NCBI RefSeq assembly: GCF_000183545.2
Contig: NZ_JH976535.1
Span: 448,840-512,839 of the forward strand
Reading direction: 5' to 3'
Source of the DNA: Thermaerobacter subterraneus DSM 13965
GTDB taxonomy: Bacteria; Bacillota; Sulfobacillia; Thermaerobacterales; Thermaerobacteraceae
Length of the DNA: 64,000 nucleotides
Part shown: positions 34,201-40,894 of the stretch, piece by piece
Position numbering within the stretch: position 1 is the first letter of the stretch
Layout of the letters: each line of letters opens with the position of its first letter
The notes under the pieces: generated by a model
Database searches by the model: none
Told to the model about the DNA's origin: nothing
The model's input: the letters and a program-made list of their open reading frames with translations, nothing else
Made by a program: the position numbers and the translations under genes

Positions 34201-34774
34201 GGGAGTGGAGGCGCCCCCTGCGGCGGAGCCCGCGCACCGCTGCGGCCAGGCCCGAGGCGGCCATCCCCGCCGCCGGTGCGGCAAGGCCCAGGAGCAGCAG
34301 CGGGTGCGGCACGGGTTCGCCCGCGGGGTGGCGGACGGAGGCCGCCAGCGTGGCATACAGGCCGGCCACCGCCAGGACGGTGCCCACGGCGGCCCCCCAG
34401 GCCCACGGCTGCGGCCCGCTGCCGCGCGCCCCGCGGGGCGCCGGGTCCCCGGCCGGGCCGGCCAAGCGCCCCGCACCGGGCCGCTCCTGTCCGGTATCCC
34501 GCGTGGGCCTGTCCGGCCCTGGCGGAATGGGCCCCGCAGCCACCGGGACGGGGCCCGGGAGGGCCGCCGGGACGGCGGCCTGGCGCCGGGCCATGGCTGC
34601 GGTCGCCTGGGGGGCCGGCAGGGGCGGTACCACCATCAGGGGCGGCCCTTCCCCTGCGCTGCGGGCGTGCTCCCCTGGGGAGGGATCCGCCGCGGCGCCG
34701 GGCCGGCGAGGGCCGCCGTCACCTGCCGGGCCGCGGACCGGCCGGCGGAAGGGGAGGGATCGACGGGACGCCAT
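31205..34774 (-). CDS. Very large low-complexity membrane protein with a 14-residue repeat array
   Basis: 1189 residues, no family recognised. Residues about 1-120 are Pro/Ala/Arg-rich. Residues about 120-710 contain roughly nine hydrophobic segments (for example WAWGAAVGTVLAVAGLYATL, LVLRWILHGGALALALAALA, SVALGMVAAVLFGLAHTGLL, FLAALAGLAGFVLG) separated by long disordered loops. The last 450 residues are Ala/Pro/Gly-rich. Residues 818-901 are six 14-residue repeats with the pattern G-E-x-x-Q-G-x-x-x-x-A-x-x-x. ATG at 34774 follows AAGGAGG at normal spacing, and codon use is as in neighbours, so it looks like a real gene. A membrane scaffold or surface protein is conceivable; no function is assigned. 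Confidence 0.65.
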   Translation of the reverse strand: MASRRSLPFRRPVRGPAGDGGPRRPGAAADPSPGEHARSAGEGPPLMVVPPLPAPQATAAMARRQAAVPAALPGPVPVAAGPIPPGPDRPTRDTGQERPGAGRLAGPAGDPAPRGARGSGPQPWAWGAAVGTVLAVAGLYATLAASVRHPAGEPVPHPLLLLGLAAPAAGMAASGLAAAVRGLRRRGRLHSRAPGGNVGALRRNAGARGDDALKDNGDPRQSPPAAGVNPCSQVPYPVSPQTLRHVVPLTRPPEQEPARPRPRPPAQVRGRHHTVAQPEAQGRLRWLRAAARRGLGGLPHLVALGGYLAAAAGWAGWGADVALPALGQALWPARDLAVLAAAVLAALAAGDLAGRQRPTPAGKDAGTEVLKDDARPLVLRWILHGGALALALAALAPWEFAALPADHPARRLPSGLYAAASVTLAAWVLAHAAGSARRPEDAPAAAASYTMLRTGIMLALAGRAEVPAPAQPVILSGLLWLLPARGGRRPARMRAGRGTETSGAGDPGPAAEGRRPRKPLRRPVARHAGAGHGSPPAAPPRRSPAPAGERGSLSPLPAPPGTGDGYPSPRWRVARSVALGMVAAVLFGLAHTGLLWITGAWEAGPGLGNNPPAGGPAISGPVSGPVGTAATGILAPGTAGGPGWPSFLPPGPAGYAFLAALAGLAGFVLGSATAAASRWCLDTARLPVPVAARARSLPGSGLAEAPGPGGMAGASAPGAAPDPGTEANPAGPAADAGHALDAPPARQAAGLEVAQVFLPAVARPLLPPWQPRPPLPAPGPAGAAARPGTPPGTVPGGLSAEGRGEAGQGSTRPAAAPGEVPQGAPGQAGVLGEIPQGASSHAATVGQVIQGVSSQAATLGKATQGSASPAAVPGDGSRAFPGPATTPGEVAHAAPGPAGSPAEAPLPAHPPQERLEKGLGGGGQPPSTTTRGEEDSLPVPQHASGRPPSQLQIPSGHNPPPGIGAPASPGARPSPAAPPAPAAPGACGGPVAAGARAGAAAPDGTLPAPDHGAGGPQQVPAAMPTSMPRPMTPPAAADPDAAHQPPGPGGTARQATSGRSGAIRRIRRRVLRSSGRPSRTPAGCSPAAAQGPPVPGGRPPAPAGLQPEDRGRPPARSDAPGPSLGRVVMPAWAGWRAAAGSSSPAPQPSGPPGSPTPGSPTGPGGRPPLGRPVLPLRRPAARGGSLPNR
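32072..32323 (-). repeat. Six 42-base tandem repeats inside the large membrane protein
   Basis: On the minus strand each unit starts GGG/GGA and encodes 14 residues, read in order as GEVPQGAPGQAGVL, GEIPQGASSHAATV, GQVIQGVSSQAATL, GKATQGSASPAAVP, GDGSRAFPGPATTP, GEVAHAAPGPAGSP. Similarity decays along the array, as in an old expansion. Confidence 0.85.
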
Positions 34775-35110
34775 GACCAAGCCTCCTTCGTGGTGACCGG
34801 AGCTGGCGGGAACCGGCGGGACCGGTGCGCGCAAACCCATGCGGTGCTGCATGATGCCGCGTGCGGTGCTGCGTGATGCCGCGGGGGCCACGGGGCCTCA
34901 AGCCAGCCTATGCGGCAGCCGGGCAGGATATGGCAGGCCCCCGGTCCGGCCGGCACCAATTTTTGCGAGCCGCAGCGGGGCGGGAGGAAAAGGCGCGGCC
35001 GTCGGAAAGAAAGGACTCGACAAGGAAGGACTCGATCAGCCAGCACACGGCAGAAGAACTCGCTGCCGCAAGCGGCCGTGAACGGCAGGCGAAAGGGTGT
35101 GAGCTTCGTC
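34775..35110. repeat. Divergent intergenic region with a 22-base tandem repeat
   Basis: 34840-34861 and 34862-34883 are tandem 22-base copies (TGCGGTGCTGC..GATGCCGCG) differing at one base; each can fold on itself through GCGG/CCGC. AAGGACTCGA also occurs twice near 35012-35035. No clear promoter was found. Confidence 0.7.
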
Positions 35111-35575
35111 GTGGCGGTCATCCTCCGCCTTGTTGCGTGGGTCGTGCTGTGGCTCGGCGGGCTGGCGGCCACCCGGGCGGTGGTCGAACCGGCTGCCCGG
35201 CAGGGGGCTGAGGCCTTCCCCCAGCTGGCCTGGCCCGCCCTGGCCCTGGCCCTGCTGGGTGCGGCGGGAGCCTACGGCATCGTAGCGGCCGGCTGGGGCC
35301 GGTGGATGGACGGGCGCAGCGTCTGGCTGCGCCTGCCTCTGGCGCTGCTGTGGGCCGGGGGAGCGGCACTCCTGGTCCTGGCGGCCGCCAGCGCCCTGGC
35401 CCGGGTCGAACCCCTCACCGCCGGCCGGGTGACGCCGCCGGTGCTGCTGCTGGCCGTGCTCGGCTCCCGGCCGCTCTGGGTGGCAGGGCTGCTGGCGGCG
35501 CTGGCCGGTTCGACCCTGGGCGCCCGTCCCGCCGAGCGGCGGCGCCGGCTGGGCCCCGGCCGTCTTGGACTGTGA
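35111..35575 (+). CDS. Small integral membrane protein of unknown function
   Basis: About 154 residues with four hydrophobic segments: VILRLVAWVVLWLGGLAATRAV, LAWPALALALLGAAGAYGIVAAG, LPLALLWAGGAALLVLAAASAL and VLLLAVLGSRPLWVAGLLAALAGSTLG, ending in a basic tail. GTG at 35111 is favoured by AAGGGTGTGA eight bases upstream and begins exactly before the first helix; GTG at 35099 or 35078 would lengthen it. Convergent with signal peptidase I. No family recognised. Confidence 0.55.
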   Translation: MAVILRLVAWVVLWLGGLAATRAVVEPAARQGAEAFPQLAWPALALALLGAAGAYGIVAAGWGRWMDGRSVWLRLPLALLWAGGAALLVLAAASALARVEPLTAGRVTPPVLLLAVLGSRPLWVAGLLAALAGSTLGARPAERRRRLGPGRLGL

Positions 35576-35624
35576 GCGGGCGGGGCCCGGTCCCGGGGCC
35601 GGGCTCGGCCACCGGGCGGGGACT

Positions 35625-36149
35625 TCAGTGGAGCCAGCGCACCCGCCACAGGGGCCAGAAGACCAGGACCGCCCGCCCGTCCAGCCGGTCCAGGGGCACC
35701 GGCCCGAAGGAGCGGCTGTCGTAGCTGCTCGGCCGGTTGTCCCCCAGGACGAACACCGTTCCCGGCGGTACCTCCACCGGGGGCAGGTCCGAGCGGTCAC
35801 CGTACACCACGTACGGCTCGTCGATGACGGTGCCGTCGCGGATCACCCGGCCGTCCTCCATGGCCACGGTGGAACCGGGTCCGGCCACCACGCGCTTGAT
35901 GTACTCGCCGCCCGGCTGCTGAAGCGGGCGGAACACCACGATTTCCCCCGGGCGGGGCTGCCGCCAGCGGGCGCCCAGCTTCAGGACCAGGACCCGCTCG
36001 CCGTGGTGGAGGGTGGGCTCCATGGAGTGGCCCTGCACCACGAAGGATTCGGCCACGAAGGCGCGGATCACCAGGGCCAGCAGCAGGGACAGGACCAGCG
36101 TTTGCAGGAGTTCCATGAGCACGCTTCCCAGTGCGCGAAATCGGACCAT
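35625..36149 (-). CDS. lepB: Signal peptidase I
   Basis: 174-residue membrane-anchored serine protease that removes Sec/Tat signal peptides. N-terminal anchor LLQTLVLSLLLALVIRAFV, then catalytic Ser42 in VVQGHSMEPTL and Lys85 in EYIKRVVAGPGSTV, followed by PPGTVFVLGDNRPSSYDSRSFGPV, all in Gram-positive arrangement with a single membrane segment. ATG at 36149 has GGAG eight bases upstream; ATG at 36116 (starting MELLQTL) with GGGAAG is a shorter alternative. With the longer start, its ATG shares the bases CATG with the divergent mutY start. Confidence 0.92.
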   Translation of the reverse strand: MVRFRALGSVLMELLQTLVLSLLLALVIRAFVAESFVVQGHSMEPTLHHGERVLVLKLGARWRQPRPGEIVVFRPLQQPGGEYIKRVVAGPGSTVAMEDGRVIRDGTVIDEPYVVYGDRSDLPPVEVPPGTVFVLGDNRPSSYDSRSFGPVPLDRLDGRAVLVFWPLWRVRWLH

Positions 36150-37494
36150 GAACAACGCTCCGTCAGAGGGACCGGACCCCGCGGAGATCCGGTCCCGGTT
36201 AATCCATTGGTATGACGCTCACTGCCGGGATCTTCCCTGGCGCCGCACCCGGGACCCGTACGCGGTGCTGGTGTCGGAGATCATGCTCCAGCAGACCCGG
36301 GTGGACACGGCCCTGCCGTATTACCTTCGCTTTCTCCAGCGATTCCCGTCGGCCTGCCACCTGGCGGCCGCGCCGGAGGAAGAGGTCCTCAGGCTCTGGC
36401 AGGGCCTGGGCTATTACCGGCGGGCCCGCCAGCTGCACCAGGCGGCCCGGGTGCTGGTGGAGCGCTACGGGGGCCGGGTTCCTCCGGACTTCGAGGCGGT
36501 CCGGTCCCTGCCCGGCGTGGGCGACTATACCGCCGGGGCGGTCTGCAGCATCGCCTTCGACCTCCCGGTGCCGGCCGTGGACGGCAACGCCCAGCGAGTC
36601 CTGGCCCGCCTGTTCGGTGTGGACGAACCGGCCGACCGGGCGGCGGGGCGCCGCCGGCTGGACGAGCTGGCGCGCCGGCTGGTCCAGGGACCGCGCCCCG
36701 GAGCCCTCAACCAGGCGGTCATGGAGCTGGGTTCCACCGTCTGCACGCCGCGCAGGCCGCGCTGCGACCGTTGCCCGCTGGCCGGCCTGTGCGTGGCCGG
36801 ACGGTCGGGGCAGCCCGAGGCCTGGCCGGTGCGCCAGCGGGCTGTGCGCTGGGCTGAAGAGGACGTGGTGGTGGTGGGGTGCCTGCGGGGGGACCAGGTG
36901 GCGGTGATCCGCCGGCCGGAAGGGGGGCTGCTGGGCGGGCTCTGGGCCTTGCCCTACGCCCTGCGGCAGGAAGGGGAGACCTGGGTGCAGGCCCGGGACC
37001 GGCTGGGGGCGGTGCTGGCCGCCGAACTCGGGGGGTCCCTGCGCTGGTACCCTGACACCCTGCAGGGGCGGTGGGATTTCAGCCACCGGCGCTGGCACTG
37101 GCGCCTTTACCTGGCCTGGTCCGGCGGGGATCGGACTCCGGCCGGGGGCGCGGGGTCGGGCGCTGCGGCGCCCCCGCACGGCGCGGGCCTGCCCGGCCCT
37201 GCCGGTCGGGTGGCCGAAACGCCTGGGCCCTGGGATTCCGGAGCGGTCCGGTGGGTCGGCCTCGGCCACCTGGACGGCCTGCCCATGGCTTCCCTGGACC
37301 GGAGGCTTCTGGAGCAAGCCATGCAGGTTCTGGCAAAGCTGCCCCAGAGGCAGGTGCCGGGGCTGCGGGGGCAGGTGCCGCGGGTGCCGGAGCAGGTGCC
37401 GGGGCAACGGTCCCGGCCGGAACCGCTGCCGGGCCGGGGCCGGACGGGGCCGGGCGGGGCCAGGGAGGGGGCGGGGGCGGCGGGGCAGGAATGA
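36148..37494 (+). CDS. mutY: A/G-specific adenine glycosylase
   Basis: 448-residue DNA repair enzyme that removes adenine mispaired with 8-oxoguanine. Catalytic Glu44 in SEIMLQQTRV, helix-hairpin-helix LPGVGDYTAGAV (residues 121-132), catalytic Asp145 in VPAVDGNAQRV, and the 4Fe-4S ligands Cys199, Cys206, Cys209, Cys215. The C-terminal NUDIX-like 8-oxoG domain follows (GLLGGLWALPYALR), interrupted by a Gly/Ala/Pro insertion of about 40 residues. The last 50 residues contain repeated QVPG/QVPR units. ATG at 36148 has only a weak ribosome site. A perfect hairpin terminates the gene. Confidence 0.93.
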   Translation: MNNAPSEGPDPAEIRSRLIHWYDAHCRDLPWRRTRDPYAVLVSEIMLQQTRVDTALPYYLRFLQRFPSACHLAAAPEEEVLRLWQGLGYYRRARQLHQAARVLVERYGGRVPPDFEAVRSLPGVGDYTAGAVCSIAFDLPVPAVDGNAQRVLARLFGVDEPADRAAGRRRLDELARRLVQGPRPGALNQAVMELGSTVCTPRRPRCDRCPLAGLCVAGRSGQPEAWPVRQRAVRWAEEDVVVVGCLRGDQVAVIRRPEGGLLGGLWALPYALRQEGETWVQARDRLGAVLAAELGGSLRWYPDTLQGRWDFSHRRWHWRLYLAWSGGDRTPAGGAGSGAAAPPHGAGLPGPAGRVAETPGPWDSGAVRWVGLGHLDGLPMASLDRRLLEQAMQVLAKLPQRQVPGLRGQVPRVPEQVPGQRSRPEPLPGRGRTGPGGAREGAGAAGQE

Positions 37495-37498
37495 CAAA

Positions 37499-37533
37499 GC
37501 GGCAAGGCGGGGCGTGATGCCCCGCCTTGCCGC
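37499..37533. terminator. Bidirectional terminator between mutY and the selenoprotein gene
   Basis: Perfect 15-base arms, 37499-37513 (GCGGCAAGGCGGGGC) and 37519-37533, with a five-base loop. On the minus strand it is followed by TTTGTC. It serves two convergent genes. Confidence 0.85.
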
Positions 37534-37585
37534 ACCGGGCTGCGTTCGTCCGGCAGCCGGGCAGCCGGGAACCGGCGCCCGTGGC

Positions 37586-37831
37586 TTACCAGAGCTCGCC
37601 GATGCGCCTGCGGACCTCGCCCTCTTCGGGGAACCGGCCCGTTTCCGCCTTGTTGTAGACCTCGCGGCCTCCGGCGGTGACGATGAACCGGCCACCCGAA
37701 GAGGGGACCAGGGTCAAGGAGGCGACCCGGTCCGGGTATGCTTCCAGGATCTCTTCCGCCACACGGGCGGCTCGCGGCAGGTACCCTCAAGAGGTGCAGT
37801 ACTCGATGCGGACTTCGATGCGGTCGCTCAT
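37586..37831 (-). CDS. SelW/Rdx-family selenoprotein (TGA codon 15 read as selenocysteine)
   Basis: 81-residue thioredoxin-like redox protein of the Rdx (SelW/SelT/SelH) family. Reading the minus strand from ATG 37831 (ribosome site GGGGAGG just upstream) gives IEVRIEYCTS, then in-frame TGA at 37787-37789, then GYLPRAARVAEEILEAY. The TGA is exactly the fourth position of the family's C-x-x-C/U motif (Cys12, Sec15). The frame then continues through VPSSGGRFIVTAGGREVYN and KAETGRFPEEGEV, the family's conserved C-terminal half, to TAA at 37586. Length and spacing match the family. A hairpin right after the TGA fits a bacterial SECIS. Needs selenocysteine machinery encoded elsewhere; a nonsense mutation is the less likely alternative. 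Confidence 0.85.
37756..37770 (-). promoter_or_regulatory. Candidate bacterial SECIS hairpin
   Basis: On the minus strand, CCGCC (37766-37770) and GGCGG (37756-37760) close a five-base loop CGTGT, 21 bases after the TGA. Bacterial SECIS elements place the apical loop some 16-37 bases after UGA with G among the first two loop bases; both hold. An alternative, longer pairing (CTGCCGC with GTGGCGG) starts 7 bases after the TGA. Confidence 0.6.
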
Positions 37832-38066
37832 CCCGAACCTCCCCTTCACCCGGTTGCCGCATCCGGCTCGCGGTGGTCCCCGGCCACCGGCCGGGCGGCG
37901 CCACCGGACCTCGGCGGGCAGGCACCGGCGGCTGGCCGGCCGGTGCCCGTCCACCTTATGAATACATTACCACTTGCCCCTCCGGCGGTCCCGGCCCCGG
38001 GCCACAAGCCACCGGGTGACAAGCCACCGGTGGAAGGTTCCGGGCCGGCCCGTTACACGACCCCGG

Positions 38067-38969
38067 TCACAGGATGCGCTTGCCGAAGGCGGAGGCGATG
38101 AGCGCCACCGCCACCTCGGCCGTGCGGTTGTGCACATCCCGGATGGGGTTGACCTCCACCACCTCCATGCCCGCCAGCAGGCGGGATTCGGCCACGATCT
38201 CCATGGCCAGGTGGGATTCCCGGTAGGTCAGCCCGCCTACCACCGGGGTGCCCACCCCCGGCGCCACGTCGGGGTCGACCACGTCCACATCGAAGCTGAC
38301 GTACAGCCGCCTCACGCCGCGGCCCTGCAGGTGCTGCAGCGCGCGCCGGGTCACCTCCGCGATGCCCAGCTCGTCGATCTGTTGCATGGTGTAGGTGACC
38401 ATGCCCGTCTGCCGCAGCTTCTCCCGTTCCCCGGGGTCCACGTCCCGCAGGCCGATCATCACCAGGCGGTCCGGGGGCAGGTAACGCGGGAGCCAGCGGG
38501 TGTGGGCCAGCAACTCCGGATCGCCCTTGCCGACGATGCACGCCACCGGCATGCCGTGCACGTTGCCGGAGGGCGTGGTGGCGGCGTCATTGAAGTCGGC
38601 GTGGGCGTCGAACCAGAGGACCCCCAGGTCGCCGGCCCCCGCGCTGAGGAAGCCGCCCACCGAACCGACGGCCAGGCTGTGGTCGCCACCCAGGACCAGA
38701 GGCACCCGGCCTTCGGTCACCATGCGCGCAACCCGCTGGGCCAGCAGCCGCCATACCGGCTCGATGGCCTCGATGTGCTTGAGGCGCGGGTTGGCCGCAT
38801 CCAGGCTTTCGGCCACGGGCACCTCCAGGTTGCCCAGGTCCCGCACCTGCCACCCCACCTGCCTCAGCGCCTCGGTCAGGCGGGCGTAGCGGATGGCGCT
38901 CGGACCCATGTCGGTACCGCGGCGGCTGCTGCCCAGGTCCATGGGAACCCCAACGATGCCGACCTCCAA
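38067..38969 (-). CDS. Arginase/agmatinase-family ureohydrolase
   Basis: About 300 residues, binuclear manganese enzyme splitting urea from arginine or a related guanidino compound. Metal-binding motifs: [39 protein letters not shown] and [21 protein letters not shown]. The N-terminus [27 protein letters not shown] and the SGNVHGMP loop are arginase-like rather than agmatinase-like. The AAAGGAG site abuts ATG 38978, so the TTG at 38969, nine bases on, is a better start. Its mRNA leader can form two competing hairpins. Monocistronic. Confidence 0.88.
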   Translation of the reverse strand: MEVGIVGVPMDLGSSRRGTDMGPSAIRYARLTEALRQVGWQVRDLGNLEVPVAESLDAANPRLKHIEAIEPVWRLLAQRVARMVTEGRVPLVLGGDHSLAVGSVGGFLSAGAGDLGVLWFDAHADFNDAATTPSGNVHGMPVACIVGKGDPELLAHTRWLPRYLPPDRLVMIGLRDVDPGEREKLRQTGMVTYTMQQIDELGIAEVTRRALQHLQGRGVRRLYVSFDVDVVDPDVAPGVGTPVVGGLTYRESHLAMEIVAESRLLAGMEVVEVNPIRDVHNRTAEVAVALIASAFGKRIL

Positions 38970-39503
38970 GACGTCCATCTCCTTTCCCCGCAACCGTTCC
39001 CCCCAAGGGCCGGAGGTCCCTTGGGACCTTAGGCATGAGCGGCTCGCGCACCCTGCCACCCCTGCCCGGCACCGCGCAGTCACCGCGACCGCCCGCCGCC
39101 CGGCAGGCGCCCTGCGCGCCGCGCCGTGCCCCGGGCACGGTACGCCGGCGCCCGGCGGCCCCCGCGACGGGCCCCGCCGCCCACGACTGGCCCGGTGCAG
39201 CGGACCGGCTCGCCTGCACCCGAGACCCCCGCCGCATGACCCGCGGCTCCGCGCACCAGCCCGTCCGGGGCGCAGTCCCTCGGTTCCGCCGGGGCCATCG
39301 GACCCGGCCGCGGCGTTCCCGGTGCGCCCCGCCCCCTGCGGCCATTATGGCATGTCCGGCCCGGGCATCCCTCGTGCCCGCAGCCGCTTCCGCAACGGCC
39401 GGGCCGGCGGGGCATCCTTTGCTTGACGGGACGGGCCGTTCCGGCCCAGGCACGCTGGCCGCGTTGCGGCGCCATCACCATCCCGGCGGAGGAGGTCGTG
39501 GCC
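38970..39503. other. Intergenic region with alternative hairpins before the ureohydrolase
   Basis: Roughly 530 bases between divergent genes. Near 39002-39029 AGGTCCC (39014-39020) pairs with GGGACCT (39023-39029), while CCCAAGGG (39003-39010) can instead pair with CCCTTGGG (39018-39025); the two folds exclude each other. The remainder is very GC-rich with no convincing gene or promoter. Confidence 0.4.
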
Positions 39504-39821
39504 ATGGAGAACACGGGCGTCATGATCGTTCTGGGGCTTCTGGTGGTGGGGGGCCTGGCCTTCTGGGTGGTGAACCGGGCGGGCATCCGGGCCGGCCTGC
39601 CCGGCGACATCCCCTCCCGGCCCCGCCCGGTGGAGGGCCGGCCGGTCAACCCCCGGAAGCCCACGGTGGGCGGCGATACCTTCACGGCGGCGGACAACGT
39701 CCTGACCGGAGGGGACGAACCCGGCGAGCCCGGCGAGCCGGGTGAAGGGCGCCAGCAGGAGGCTCGTACGGGGAGCAGGGAGAACGGCCCGGCCGCCGAG
39801 GGGTCGCGCCCGGGTGACTGA
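39504..39821 (+). CDS. Small single-pass membrane protein
   Basis: 105 residues. One N-terminal helix (GVMIVLGLLVVGGLAFWVVN) and a soluble disordered tail rich in Gly, Glu and Pro with a GEPGEPGEG repeat. ATG at 39504 is supported by GGAGGAGG about eight bases upstream; GTG at 39498 is too close to it. No family recognised. It is divergent from the ureohydrolase gene and upstream of the spore protein gene in the same direction. Confidence 0.6.
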   Translation: MENTGVMIVLGLLVVGGLAFWVVNRAGIRAGLPGDIPSRPRPVEGRPVNPRKPTVGGDTFTAADNVLTGGDEPGEPGEPGEGRQQEARTGSRENGPAAEGSRPGD

Positions 39822-40190
39822 ACGGTGCGATGCGCAGGGTGACTCGCCGGCCCGATACGGGGTCCCCCGCCTGGGCGCGGGGCCGCAGCAGCTGCCTGCG
39901 GCTACGACGGGGATTGGGCCGCCAGCGGGTGCGACCGTCCACCGTGGCCGGGCGGCCGCCTCCCCAGGGCCGGCAGCCGCCGGCTCTGCCCGGGCCCTGT
40001 GGCCCACCGGCGGCCGCGTCCCCGGGACTTCCCGCGGGGGCAGGCCTCCACCGGCCGCTCCGGTCCTGGCCGCCAGGTGCGCCGGGGGGCCCCTGCCATG
40101 ACTTGCCGGCGTGAGGCGAAGGGCGACGGATCATATTACGACTGCCAGCCTCGGCAAAAAGGCACGGGCCTCGGGAGGAGGTGACAGGCC
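39822..40190 (+). other. Intergenic region with a sigma-G-like -10 before the SASP gene
   Basis: About 370 GC-rich bases without a gene. CATATTA at 40132-40138 resembles the -10 element of forespore sigma-G promoters, but the -35 (around GTGAGG, 40111-40116) is poor. This is suggestive only because the downstream gene encodes a forespore protein. Confidence 0.35.
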
Positions 40191-40511
40191 TTGGCTCGTG
40201 GTCAGCAGAGCAACCGGCATCTGGTCCCGGGTGCTTCACGGGCCCTGGATCAGTTCAAGTATGAGGTGGCGCGGGAGCTGGGCATCCAGATTCCTCCCGA
40301 CGGGTACTGGGGTGACATGCCCACCCGGTTGACGGGTGCCGTCGGCGGCCACATGGTGCGCCGCATGATCGCCCTGGCGGAGCAGCAGCTGGCGCAGCGG
40401 GGCACTCTGCCGCCGGCCGACGCGACCCGCGGCGCCGCAGCGCCGGCCTTCGGGACGGCGAACTGGGCGGCCGGCCGGGCCGACGCCTTCCAGCCGGCCC
40501 CCCGGGTTTGA
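40191..40511 (+). CDS. Alpha/beta-type small acid-soluble spore protein
   Basis: 106-residue DNA-binding protein that saturates and protects the spore chromosome. The family core is clear: ALDQFKYEVARELGIQIPPDGYWGDMPTRLTGAVGGHMVRRMIALAEQQL, containing the GPR protease site region (FKYEVARELGI) and the GYWGDM/GGxMV motifs. It has about 30 extra residues at the C-terminus (Ala/Pro-rich), longer than usual. TTG at 40191 has a near-perfect GGAGGAGGTGA six bases upstream. This gene is direct evidence that the organism makes endospores. Confidence 0.92.
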   Translation: MARGQQSNRHLVPGASRALDQFKYEVARELGIQIPPDGYWGDMPTRLTGAVGGHMVRRMIALAEQQLAQRGTLPPADATRGAAAPAFGTANWAAGRADAFQPAPRV

Positions 40512-40894
40512 CCGGCCGGCGGGTTCTCCGGCCCGGTGATCCTGCCTGCCGAGCCGGCCATCCGTCGCCGGCGGGGTCCTGCGGGCGGTAGAGCCCGTCA
40601 CGGCTTCCGCCGGGCGGGATCCCGGCCGCTGCCCGGACGGGCGGCCCTGCAGCCCGAGGCGACGGCCGCACCGGGCGAGGCAGGGGCCGGGGGCCGGTTC
40701 CACCGGCAACACGGCGATACCGGGAAGACCGGCGGTACGTGGGATCGGAAACAGGCTGCGGGCCTTGGCGACCATCCACCCGGCCTGGGCGGACGATCCG
40801 GCCTGCGGGCGGGGCGGCGGCAAGGCCCGTTTCCCCTTTCCAGCCTGTGGCCTTCAAGCCCGGGGTGCCCGGGGTCTTGAGGTTGCGCCCGGGC
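40512..40894. other. Convergent intergenic region, SASP / ccdA
   Basis: About 380 bases with no gene seen. Near 40876-40899 CTTGAG and CTCAAG form a small inverted repeat that may end the minus-strand ccdA transcript. Nothing else is recognisable. Confidence 0.35.

Noticed and set aside
37586-37831. The TGA in the SelW-like gene as a simple pseudogene mutation
   Set aside because: The TGA is exactly at the redox-active position, the rest is intact and conserved, and a SECIS-like hairpin follows. It remains the fallback if no selenocysteine machinery exists.
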